Positions 17,401 to 24,460 of a stretch of DNA of 30,926 nt are shown in pieces. The notes below the pieces were generated by a model, which searched no databases, was not told the DNA's origin, and was given only the letters and a program-made list of their open reading frames with translations. This DNA comes from a virus, in IMG/VR virus record IMGVR_UViG_3300013005_000114, positions 1 through 30,926 of that record. The stretch is one strand, 5' to 3'. A program made the position numbers and the translations under genes. Numbering within the stretch: position 1 is the stretch's first letter; every line of letters begins with the position of its first letter.

Positions 17401-18315
17401 GGAGGAAATAAATACTTAAAAGATTTAGGAGTAACAGGATCTGTTCAAAATATAACTCGTGAAGACGGTCAAACTACTGTTGGAAAAATAAACACAGAGT
17501 CTGTACAAGGAAATGCTTTATTAGGTGCTTTAAATAAAGGGTCAGAGGTTATAGCTGGTAAACAACTTTTAGTATTACAACAAATACTTGAAGTATTAAA
17601 AAATCAACCAGGTAAAACCTATACACCAACACAAAGTCAGACTCAAAATGCTGGTGCAACAACTGCAGCTGGCGGAACATACGCTGTAGGAACAATTCAA
17701 AATTATACAAATTCAGGAAGTATTAAATCTGCAGGAATAAAAGCACTTTCTGCTAGGGATACTGGTCATGCAACTGTTGGAAATAAAACCTATAAATTAT
17801 TTAAATATGGTGATAAAGCATATGGAATTGAAACACCAGGCGGAATGGTTTATGAATGGAATACTAATACCAATACAATAGGCACAACATTAATTGGTAA
17901 TGCTAGTTCTAAAAAATCTAATTTTGCAATGGGCGGATTTGTAAAGAAATATGCTACCGCAGGCATGGTGTCTGGACCAGGAACTGGAACCTCAGATTCA
18001 ATTCCAGCCATGCTTTCAAATGGTGAGTATGTAATAAGAGCAGCAGCAGTTCAATCAGTTGGAACTTCTTTCTTAGACGGAATTAATAAAATGTCAGCAG
18101 GCGGAATTGCAACTAAATACAGTATACCTAGAATGAATATGGGCGGAAGAGTTAATATGAGTGATGCTGGACATGCATCTACATCAAATGCTTTATACAA
18201 TATAAATGTTACACTTAATGGAACAGAATTAACAGCGGACGATGTTGCAAGAACAATTGAAGAAAGAATGAGAAGAATGCAATCAAAACAAGGGCCAAGT
18301 AAGGTAATAGCATGA
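11401..18315 (+). CDS. Tail tape measure protein
   Basis: A 2304-residue protein, the largest in the window, which sets tail length and fills the tube. Residues about 183-395 match the TP901-type tape measure core (QLTVGLTVPLAAFGAASAKA, ETASELSKAYG, then LALYLTAMREGGINASEGAN). Hydrophobic stretches that could act at the host membrane lie near 532-570, 1467-1488 and 1510-1531. Residues about 1836-1950 form a long Gln/Lys-rich coiled coil. Gly-Gly-rich motifs of the type GGMVVPGPRSDTTDT, with a later VEGDIVLNRKAS, near 905-950 and a related GPGTGTSDSIPAMLSNGEYV near 2185-2210 recur. At a few hundred nanometres by the usual 1.5 angstrom per residue, the tail would be long. The ATG follows AAGGAG at 14 bases, a little far. 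The stop overlaps the next start (ATGA). Confidence 0.96.
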   Translation: MAEEQIVTRIVATSDFSNLIADLGKVSSALTNLQTKLNATNKNLAAQVAVMNRSFADTLRSTGQFSTHFVNLTSDVDKFGSQLDKGQIKLKQFFQVYQGHLKTNGGLIRQLAQQQVQLQNAILQPLGKNAEGLMQYNVHIPTGLDKVKSKTALARQELQIMNRVVQEGANSLINWGKNTQWAGRQLTVGLTVPLAAFGAASAKAFREADQELTRLTKVYGGLAATSASDLGKIRKQVTETASELSKAYGSSFKETIALGADIAATGKQGNELLGSIKETTRLAVLGEVDRQDAMKATLAIQSAFKQNTDELAESINFLNAVENQTSTTLNDLVEAIPKAGPIIKGLGGSVEDLALYLTAMREGGINASEGANALKSGLASLINPTKVAKEMFAGFGISLTDIVQKNAGNTTNTLLALQSALDNLDPLQKQQALEQLFGKFQFARMNALFENLGKQGSQTLQVMDLMKASSQDLANIAGRELSMVTESASGKYRRALEGLKADLAVVGEQFLTINTHLINIVSGILKFIDKLPGPIKTILAFFGGLTAVAGPLIMLTGVLANFFGYVIKGASHFRAMFKGGEGWRLLTPEILAANKAGSLAEQTFYSDAKAADILNQAISRLSASYNKLAADASNAIIQTNPGVSTMGGTNIIAGQRVVNPNHPLVGDVGTRAASHHNPRALMSKGQRDAQTIHSVTPGSIDVNQKIGTVPQIFMAGDLPKIEGLTSSRGASTGIVAGEAAKWHSLMGTLSMMTKREVADLKKEIARTGTFSTEINTTFGQLLPAMTKITTNAASQSALIVQQLQAGKITLDTARAKIIAINSQLEAMMAQTTAQVAADLGRTANLTQVPLINQPIVGPTGKANIKEIFRPNRPASKIIDKIARSLGVRTYGAGYSTETTMPKKFATGGMVVPGPRSDTTDTQFMNLVEGDIVLNRKASDNLMGYNQGGKVVPAMVTPGEIIINNPTPSESEMLLAYNNQFAVGGRVVASKNNYGLTGLGRIGRPRGISRSSGYDTPRIRSRDVRSSVKIGKVEIPTRGANTAAGLEASILNSNNPQMAAQVASQYASTITRATHNRAGTIQQKDLSPDSELGKLWQKAKLGSLYSSSAVTHATHATRARIAGDGSRFVSRYTYQYDSYANQRLKTGIPVKDFILLNSKHKGKYNDLFARTGVPKKEWANLENKIDKDLFLKYGKNNSTISDDLPGTLTLEDSFSPVVDGSILDYFGKDQVSRQRAKGIIKDLKVTNVLRSKKTTAQALNLGGMVGKALAPKFKSQLNKKLGITWGQGLAGDGLTNNPPTSGYGNLALQIGMGKKLFGGSGLTPRAQNLMYDALASELEQTTPDTYLKVQGVRGPKLARAMDPSQTNGMLFGAASTVAGHRGISKKDREILALWSSDPFKNNYPKGLLSKITEKMFGYNQGGAVGGKVKRGKNNYGIPSVMGSLGTTAAYIGGSTAGASLGQKAGGNLGSLAGMILVPAILQSIMQKLGQVSAQGASTAGILGRLGPLLSNPYIAAGAAIVGVTAALIKFKKNQEESAKLNRLAFSGGVKPIKDFDSQLKQVTKTLEDTRANAALLHAQMNTAGLSGLTLTIKQFADLREKVKSTYPELVKLFKETPSDKLVTVAQGLKAQFVAAGESASQANAKIAALLSESGKSGFIQIVLGDKGLAGITSAKTAIESMLVAMSKFTDSKDRAAGLLQIFSSMGDYIENATDKSVALKEQYNAIEKSGQGNVKLTQDLIVEISKTSPGLAEILSTSDDVETALSKWRIVLGGVQKDLNGLDKGQLKKLAFAVEEVTNNYNKLLDVTSKEAQGNSLTGKMAKDIDAFNKKQATASKTAIQNLETQISLKNKQIEQIKKEGDERKKALRDQQQSEDIKLQIQQEQLNYQTALAKGDMAGAAQAQISIQRLVGAQQLKVAEDAIDKAVQSKIDALQAQIDVLNKKSTAVSNAASTAKPKESPLTGIYQQIQTVYKNRALENITEEEALTQLNDLIKKLERTPGGNKYLKDLGVTGSVQNITREDGQTTVGKINTESVQGNALLGALNKGSEVIAGKQLLVLQQILEVLKNQPGKTYTPTQSQTQNAGATTAAGGTYAVGTIQNYTNSGSIKSAGIKALSARDTGHATVGNKTYKLFKYGDKAYGIETPGGMVYEWNTNTNTIGTTLIGNASSKKSNFAMGGFVKKYATAGMVSGPGTGTSDSIPAMLSNGEYVIRAAAVQSVGTSFLDGINKMSAGGIATKYSIPRMNMGGRVNMSDAGHASTSNALYNINVTLNGTELTADDVARTIEERMRRMQSKQGPSKVIA

Positions 18316-18785
18316 GTACAATATCAATGCCAAGAGGATCAATTTTACAGATAAGAGGATATGACTTATCGCAAAATGGTGGAAATGGAACTCTTAAATA
18401 CAACAAGGTGACAGAGCACAATAGATCTGCATTTGATATTAGTACTGAAAGAATTGAAAAAAGCACAAGAATGGCTAATGGGTTATTAAGAAAATTTTTT
18501 ATTGCAGATAAGAAAATATTTTCTTTATCATGGGAAATGCTGCCATCATATAGAACTTTAACTGTAGACGGAGCTTGGGGAGCAGAAGATTTAAGGTCAT
18601 TTTACAATAGTGCAGAAGGACAATCTTCTTTTAATATAAGAGTTAATTTAGCAAAAAATGGTTCAAATCAAGAGTCTTCTGGTTATGAAGAATATGCGGT
18701 TGTATTTGGAGATTGCAATTTTTCTGTATCAAAAAGAGGACTTCAGCCATTTTGGAGTGTGTCATTAACCCTGGTAGAGGTTTAA
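18312..18785 (+). CDS. Distal tail / minor tail protein
   Basis: A 157-residue protein following the tape measure with an ATGA overlap. It opens with SMPRGSILQIRGYDLSQNGG and has a compact beta pattern: KFFIADKKIFSLSWEMLPS in the middle and a final VVFGDCNFSVSKRGLQPFW ending in VSLTLVEV. The order of strands, with a closing strand of the type found in tube-like proteins, suggests a tail-tip tube or Dit-like adaptor that links the tube to the hub. Small proteins in this position are generally called minor or distal tail proteins in long-tailed phages. The precise fold is not shown by sequence alone. The next gene begins immediately at the stop. Confidence 0.7.
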   Translation: MSTISMPRGSILQIRGYDLSQNGGNGTLKYNKVTEHNRSAFDISTERIEKSTRMANGLLRKFFIADKKIFSLSWEMLPSYRTLTVDGAWGAEDLRSFYNSAEGQSSFNIRVNLAKNGSNQESSGYEEYAVVFGDCNFSVSKRGLQPFWSVSLTLVEV

Positions 18786-20828
18786 ATGATAGCAGGATCA
18801 GAAAATTTAAAAACTTTATTATACAATAGTACAAATATTAAAATTAATTCTGGATGCTATATTGAATATAATATGAATACAATGTTAGATGGAGTTTCTG
18901 CTTCTAATAATATAGCAGACACATCTTATACTTCACAAATTGTAGACGCTATCGGGCAATCTACTTGGCCAAGCAGTAGGCCAAATCCATATAAAAAATT
19001 ATTTCCTGTAGACTCAATTGTCAAACCGTTCAGACCAGTAGCATCTGGAATTAAATATTTTATTTTAGAAAAACCAGTCGCAAACGGTGGACCAACAGAA
19101 ATACAAAAAAACACTTTTTCTAATTACAGATCAGTATCGTATCCAGAATCACAACCAAGAATATATTACCCAGGAGAAAGCACATATTATAAATACTGGG
19201 TAACCCCACAAAATACTGGTGTAAATATTACTATTAATTATTTAACTAATCTTACTCAATATGCATTAACAAATAAAATAGTTTTAAAGTTTGAAAGCAC
19301 ACACAGTCTTCCATCAACATATACGGTTAAAATAGTTAAGTCAAACAATACAGAAGAAACTATTGCTACTACACTTACAACACCAGCCAATGGTTTAGTT
19401 GAATTATATTACAATACAGGCACATGGTCTGCAACAGTACCGTCAGAGCCACAATATTTTGCTGATCCAATAGCCATCAAATCAATAACAGTTACCACTC
19501 CAAGCGCTGGATCTGGTAAGATAATAGGAGTAACCGAAGTATCGGCCAGGTGGATAAAAGATATTTCTTCAGATGTAGTATCATTTGAAATTAGCAAAGA
19601 GTCTTCATCAAGTTCAGAAGAGCTACTTCCAGTTGGAAAAATAACAGCAAACAGTATTAACTTAAATTTAGCTAAATATGATCAAGGCACCCTACAATAT
19701 ATTCCATACAATAGAAGTGTTGCTTTAAATTCATCTTTAATATATATGGACAAAAATGCAAAAATAATTCCATTTTTTAAAATATATCATTCAAATGGTT
19801 TAATAACAGAAGGTGAAGATAAATACGATAAAATTATCCAAGGTCAGTTTTATATAAATGAGTTTAGCATTTCTAATCAGGGAGAGGTCTCACTTACAGC
19901 CCTGGACTCAGCAAAATATTTAATGGAAGTAATATGCCCAGACATATTATGCGAATCCTATCCAGTCACTGCAATTATTAGAAGGCTATTAGATTCAGTT
20001 GGGTATACTAATTATAAATTTAATTTATCTGCTGGATCAGATTCTTCTGTTCCATTAATTAATTATTTTTGGACAGACGGATCAAAAACAGTATGGGAAT
20101 ACCTTCAAGAGTTGTGTAGAGATATCCAAATGAATGCTATTATAGATGAAAACAACGTATTACAATTTTATAGCAGAAACTATATGTATTCACGAACAAC
20201 AAAAGATTGGAATTTTTATCAAGAAGCAGTAGGAAGCTATTTGCCAAATATAATTGATTTTTCTAAAAAAGAAATGCCTTCTGCTAACCAAGTTAAAATA
20301 AGATGGAGTACTCCAACAACTAGTGAGTATTTACAATCATCAGACCCTTTGTGGCAATCCTCAGAGTCATTTATAATTGCTGGCGGACTTACAGAGTCAC
20401 TAAATGCTTCTGGTAATAGCAATATTGCAATTGATTTATCTGGACCCAGTGTATATAATAAATTAATATCTGGATTTAATTTTGAAGGATACTTTTTAGT
20501 AGACTCAGAAATTATTGAATACGATGCAATGGGGTATCAGTACATACCATCAGAAACAACAAACACCACGGTTACAGATGCAATTAACGGCACTGTTTTA
20601 AATAATGGAACGAACCCTGTAAACATATGGATAGAATCTGCATCTGATTTAAGTAAATATACTGCTTTATCAAAACCACCGACAGGCACAACTCTTCAAA
20701 TAAATATAAAACCAAATGGTAGATATAGAATTAAAACAAGAGGCGCTTTAGGAACTACTGCTGCTGCACATAATTATAGTGGCGCACCATCTTCAAGTTA
20801 TTCATGGACAGGGATTTTAATAGGATGA
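18786..20828 (+). CDS. Tail hub / tail-associated protein, N-terminal half
   Basis: A 680-residue protein. Residues about 100-255 are a beta-rich accessory region (PGESTYYKYWVTPQNTGVNI). From about 258 it follows the hub pattern: SSDVVSFEISKESSSSSEE, FYINEFSISNQGEVSLTALD near 355, then a helical segment PVTAIIRRLLDSVGYTNYKF near 390-408 and TVWEYLQELCRDIQMNAIID near 434-453 followed by NNVLQFYSR. This order is shared by phage hub proteins of the gp27/Tal type, which form the trimeric base of the tail tip. The expected C-terminal barrel is missing here and appears in the next gene. Start ATG touches the previous stop and has GAGG 6 bases upstream. A peptidoglycan-cutting domain is not evident. 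Confidence 0.75.
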   Translation: MIAGSENLKTLLYNSTNIKINSGCYIEYNMNTMLDGVSASNNIADTSYTSQIVDAIGQSTWPSSRPNPYKKLFPVDSIVKPFRPVASGIKYFILEKPVANGGPTEIQKNTFSNYRSVSYPESQPRIYYPGESTYYKYWVTPQNTGVNITINYLTNLTQYALTNKIVLKFESTHSLPSTYTVKIVKSNNTEETIATTLTTPANGLVELYYNTGTWSATVPSEPQYFADPIAIKSITVTTPSAGSGKIIGVTEVSARWIKDISSDVVSFEISKESSSSSEELLPVGKITANSINLNLAKYDQGTLQYIPYNRSVALNSSLIYMDKNAKIIPFFKIYHSNGLITEGEDKYDKIIQGQFYINEFSISNQGEVSLTALDSAKYLMEVICPDILCESYPVTAIIRRLLDSVGYTNYKFNLSAGSDSSVPLINYFWTDGSKTVWEYLQELCRDIQMNAIIDENNVLQFYSRNYMYSRTTKDWNFYQEAVGSYLPNIIDFSKKEMPSANQVKIRWSTPTTSEYLQSSDPLWQSSESFIIAGGLTESLNASGNSNIAIDLSGPSVYNKLISGFNFEGYFLVDSEIIEYDAMGYQYIPSETTNTTVTDAINGTVLNNGTNPVNIWIESASDLSKYTALSKPPTGTTLQINIKPNGRYRIKTRGALGTTAAAHNYSGAPSSSYSWTGILIG

Positions 20829-22504
20829 GTACGTATACATCAATTTTTGATCCAGGCATAGAGCCTTCCGAAACTGGCGCAATAATTACGGTAACAACAT
20901 ATCCAGGATTAAGTGATCCTACAAATTATAACGTTATAATAAATGAAATATTAGATAGCGGGTATACACAGATTCAAAATTTTGATGTTCCTTCAAACCC
21001 ACCAACATCAAGCAAATCTATTACTGTAACTGGCTTAAAAAGTGGAACTTCATATCAACTAGTTTTGGTGCCATCCTTAAATGGATTTGTGCCCGATAGT
21101 AGGTTTACTTGGAGAAAAAATTTTAGTACTACATCTAGTTACGGTGGGCAAACAGTTTCTTCAACAAGGCAAGATTTTAAAGTTAGTAAATCATACTTAC
21201 AGCTAGCAGTAACTGCTGCACAATATAAAAATAAACAGTCTGCAGTTTTTTATAGAAATTTTGACTCTTTAACAATACCAACTACTAAAACCGTATCTAC
21301 AACAAATGGAGATTCATATAATACTGGATATTTTTCTTTTGGAACAAGTTTAATAATGAAAGACACTTTAGAAAATACATTGCATGCTGGTGGAGTAGGA
21401 TTCTTTTTAAATGAAGCAGCAACATCTGGGTATTATATAATTATGGAGTCCACCTCCTCAGCGTCTGCAATCTTAGATAAAAAATCTGTAAGAATTGAAA
21501 AATGGATAGGTAACACTAAAACACCATTAAAAGAAGTTGGGACAAGAACTGAGTCTACTATAGAAGGAATATTTGGCGGAAGAACATATAATGTTGACGT
21601 TAAGGTTAAGGTAGATAATCAATCTGTTACCATTACTGCATTTATAAATGGTTACGGAATTACAGTAACTGATACTACATATAAAATAAATAATAAAATA
21701 GATAAATATAAATCAATAATTCTGCCTCCTAGCAAAAAAATTGGATTAGTTTGCACTAGAGGTGAAGTTGCCTTTGACTATGCATATGCCAATACCCTAA
21801 CGCCATTTCAGTATAACGACAGGCTTTCAGAATTAAATATATATCAAGGTCAATTTAATAACGATTTAATAAATGCATCATATGGCGATTTAATTTATAT
21901 GAGTAACTATCAAGCTGACGAGATAGCAGCAAATAACAAAAAGGCAGTAGCCGTAGACGAATTTGGAACAGTGGTAAGAGAAATTATTAAAAGAGACGTA
22001 TCCTTTAATAAAAGGCCAGCTTATCCAACAATGTGGAGTACTGGAATAAATCCTTTTGCAAAAATACTTGGCAAAAAGATTTCTAATTTTGGGTCACAAA
22101 TATTTGTTATGAATAATACTTCACAAACAATTCCGCTATCAAATGGAGCAGAAGCATCATTTCTTTTATTAGGAAACAGCTTAGGTAGTTCAGGAGATCT
22201 AGAGTATGTCACAGATGAGCTAAATGATTATGTAACAAAAGAACCAGCAGTATTTATTTCTAGTTGGTTGCAAAACGAATCAGATGTAAAATCTCTTGCT
22301 AATTGGATTAAATCAAATGTTATAAATAAAGGAAGAATTGTCAATATGACAATCTTTGGAAACCCTCTAGTTTCAGTCGGAGATATAGTCTCAATTAAAA
22401 ATACATACCAAGGACTTGCTGGAACAGAGAATTTTATTGTTACAGAAGTAAGACATTCATTTTCTGAAGGATTGGAGACATCAATTACCTGTAGAACCTT
22501 ATAG
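20825..22504 (+). CDS. Tail tip protein with Fn3-like, ConA-like and C-terminal hub barrel domains
   Basis: A 559-residue protein. Residues about 5-100 look like a fibronectin type III domain (SITVTGLKSGTSYQLVLVPS). Residues about 115-310 resemble a concanavalin A-like sandwich (GYFSFGTSLIMKD, GGVGFFLNEAA, RIEKWIGN). Residues about 330-559 include helical parts and end with NPLVSVGDIVSIKNTYQG followed by FIVTEVRHSFSEGLETSI, a close match in pattern to the closing barrel of hub proteins in which GD, a V-x-x-V strand and a final HSFS segment are typical. The ATG at 20825 overlaps the stop of the previous gene in ATGA and is preferred to the ATG at 20804, which has no ribosome site. The protein probably sits with the previous one in the tail tip. 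Confidence 0.75.
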   Translation: MSTYTSIFDPGIEPSETGAIITVTTYPGLSDPTNYNVIINEILDSGYTQIQNFDVPSNPPTSSKSITVTGLKSGTSYQLVLVPSLNGFVPDSRFTWRKNFSTTSSYGGQTVSSTRQDFKVSKSYLQLAVTAAQYKNKQSAVFYRNFDSLTIPTTKTVSTTNGDSYNTGYFSFGTSLIMKDTLENTLHAGGVGFFLNEAATSGYYIIMESTSSASAILDKKSVRIEKWIGNTKTPLKEVGTRTESTIEGIFGGRTYNVDVKVKVDNQSVTITAFINGYGITVTDTTYKINNKIDKYKSIILPPSKKIGLVCTRGEVAFDYAYANTLTPFQYNDRLSELNIYQGQFNNDLINASYGDLIYMSNYQADEIAANNKKAVAVDEFGTVVREIIKRDVSFNKRPAYPTMWSTGINPFAKILGKKISNFGSQIFVMNNTSQTIPLSNGAEASFLLLGNSLGSSGDLEYVTDELNDYVTKEPAVFISSWLQNESDVKSLANWIKSNVINKGRIVNMTIFGNPLVSVGDIVSIKNTYQGLAGTENFIVTEVRHSFSEGLETSITCRTL

Positions 22505-22521
22505 TTTTAAAATGGTATAAT
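22492..22521 (+). promoter_or_regulatory. Extended -10 promoter for the fibre gene at 22530
   Basis: A perfect TATAAT (22516-22521) has TG one base before it. The -35 region is poor (TAGAAC at 18-base spacing). The box ends 8 bases before the ATG at 22530, which lacks a Shine-Dalgarno sequence; the message would be leaderless. Confidence 0.5.
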
Positions 22522-22529
22522 AAAAAGAT

Positions 22530-23324
22530 ATGAATACTCCAAATAAAAGACTAAGTGTAAGTGACCTTAATAGAGGTCAAGTCTTTGTTCTTACCGATTC
22601 CAGCCCAGAAACAGTACTAGCATTTCCAGGCACATATTTAATATTAAAGGGAAGCGGAATAGATTACTCTAAATATTTAACCGCAAACTTGTATTCATCT
22701 GGGGCATCAGGCTATGTAAACGAAGATGGTGGCACATTAACGGACACTCCAACACTAGAAGATCTATTGGATATACCAGAGCTTTCAGATATAGAAAGTA
22801 TAACTTATGAACCATATTATGACATTGCAACAAAAGTTCAAAAGGTTAGAGCTATATTAAGAGTTAGAAATTCAAGCCAAAATAAAACTAATGTAGATGG
22901 GGTAGATGTTAGAATATCAAATCCTACTACAATTGTTCAAGTTGCAAGCAAATCATCTTTATCTGTTCCATTTGTTACTCCGACCCCCAGCGTACCTTCT
23001 GTATACTTTAAAAGAGATGGGACAAGAATTTCTTGGGGATGGGACAATGTTTCTGGACTTGGATCATATTCAAGTGTAAGATATGATTGGATAATAAGTT
23101 CATCAAGTGGATCATCCGCCACTGCTTTAAACAGTGGATCAAAAACTTACTCTACAACAAATTCAAATAATATTGGAAGTAGCAATGTTATAAAAACTTA
23201 TAGGGTAGACTCACGAGACGGAGACACATTAGCAACATCTTCATCTAGATGGCTCAGAGTAAAAGCTGTAGTAACAGGAACAAACGGAACGGAATATTCC
23301 TCTGCATATTCCACACCAATTTAG
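22530..23324 (+). CDS. Minor tail protein with C-terminal Fn3-like domain
   Basis: A 264-residue protein. The N-terminal 140 residues are not recognised but include LNRGQVFVLTDSSPETVLAF and a beta pair (KVQKVRAILRVRNSSQNKTN). Residues about 150-264 have the strand pattern of a fibronectin type III-like domain, with ISWGWDNVSG near 167 and SSSRWLRVKAVVTGTNGTEY near 240. Proteins of this kind are usually part of the tail tip or fibres. It begins a new cluster of fibre genes, apparently under its own promoter. Ser, Thr and Asn are very frequent, as in the next genes. Confidence 0.7.
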   Translation: MNTPNKRLSVSDLNRGQVFVLTDSSPETVLAFPGTYLILKGSGIDYSKYLTANLYSSGASGYVNEDGGTLTDTPTLEDLLDIPELSDIESITYEPYYDIATKVQKVRAILRVRNSSQNKTNVDGVDVRISNPTTIVQVASKSSLSVPFVTPTPSVPSVYFKRDGTRISWGWDNVSGLGSYSSVRYDWIISSSSGSSATALNSGSKTYSTTNSNNIGSSNVIKTYRVDSRDGDTLATSSSRWLRVKAVVTGTNGTEYSSAYSTPI

Positions 23325-23331
23325 GAGAAAA

Positions 23332-24459
23332 ATGATTAAAGGAACATATATATACTATCAAGACGGAAAAGAAATTGCCCGTTCTTCAAATGTTATTACA
23401 AAATTTGGTAAAAGATTTTTAACAAATACAATTGCTGGTAATGTATCTAATTTAAAAAAAGATATAGCGGTAGGAATTGATTATATATCTGCCACAGAAA
23501 ATGACACCAAACTTGGATTTGAATTCTACAGAGTGCCAGTATTTTTTGGATCATCTGACATACAGACAGTAGATGGAGCATCTACATATTCTGCAATTTT
23601 TAAAACATCTATACCACAAGATGTAGAGGGACATATTAATGAAATAGGTTTATATCCATCAACTCGTTCTTCTATAAATAATTTTGATAGTAAATTTTTA
23701 ACAGATTTTTCTAGCTATTTAGATTGGACTGACGAGGATTTATTTAAAGCAGATTTTTCTACTGACAATCCAAGAATAGGAAATAACTTAGTAGTAATGC
23801 AGTCAGACGGATCAGCATCAAATGAATATTTTTATAACATTTCACCAATTGATTTATCTGGGTATAGTGCAAATGATACTTTAAGATTAGCATACAACAA
23901 ATTAGATGCGAATTTAAGTTCTATTAAGATTAGACTTTATAGTTCTCCTACTCAGTATTTTCAGTATCAAATAAGCGCACCATCTAGCTTAGGACATACT
24001 ATTACAAGCGACATCCCAATGTCTTTAATTTTTGCTGGAGCAAGCGTGTCAGCACCAGACAAATCATCTATTAATAAAATTGGAATTACAATAACCCCAT
24101 CTGGAAGTTCTACTACATATGTTGGCTTTGATGGATTAAGAATTAACGATGAAGATACTTTTGATCCATTCTTTGGATTAATTAGTAGATCTGTTGTTAT
24201 TAATTCAACATCAATATCTGGAACATCTGGACAAAATACTATAACGGTTGGATCAATAAATAATTTATTTGTAGGACAACCAGTTTCTGGAACTGGAATA
24301 GCGTCTGACACATTAATTTCAAGTATATTAAATAATACGGTAACTCTTTCAAAAAATAATACTGCAACAGTGTCTGGTAGTGGATCTTTTTATGGAATTA
24401 AAAAAATTGCTGGTAGATCCTTGGATATAGAATATAAACTAGACCTAGACTGGAACTAA
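23332..24459 (+). CDS. Tail protein, putative fibre or tip component
   Basis: A 375-residue protein. Its N-terminus (KGTYIYYQDGKEIARSSNVI, then KFGKRFLTNTIAGN) resembles the attachment part of many phage tail proteins with the pattern GK-x-x-L-x-x-x-IAG. The middle is a beta sandwich-like region with IDLSGYSANDTLRLAYNKLD. A repeat-type strand segment near 300-345 contains VGQPVSGTGIASDTLISSIL followed by NNTVTLSKN, a motif often seen in phage and surface fibres. No catalytic motif was found. A GGAGAAA site precedes the ATG 7 bases after the previous stop, and the next gene begins 1 base after its stop. Identity as a virion component is supported by neighbours rather than by homology I can name. 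Confidence 0.65.
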   Translation: MIKGTYIYYQDGKEIARSSNVITKFGKRFLTNTIAGNVSNLKKDIAVGIDYISATENDTKLGFEFYRVPVFFGSSDIQTVDGASTYSAIFKTSIPQDVEGHINEIGLYPSTRSSINNFDSKFLTDFSSYLDWTDEDLFKADFSTDNPRIGNNLVVMQSDGSASNEYFYNISPIDLSGYSANDTLRLAYNKLDANLSSIKIRLYSSPTQYFQYQISAPSSLGHTITSDIPMSLIFAGASVSAPDKSSINKIGITITPSGSSTTYVGFDGLRINDEDTFDPFFGLISRSVVINSTSISGTSGQNTITVGSINNLFVGQPVSGTGIASDTLISSILNNTVTLSKNNTATVSGSGSFYGIKKIAGRSLDIEYKLDLDWN

Positions 24460-24460
24460 A

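Noticed and set aside
20804-20824. Start of the tail tip gene at ATG 20804
   Set aside because: No ribosome site and a 25-base overlap; the ATG at 20825 gives the ATGA overlap used elsewhere in this cluster.
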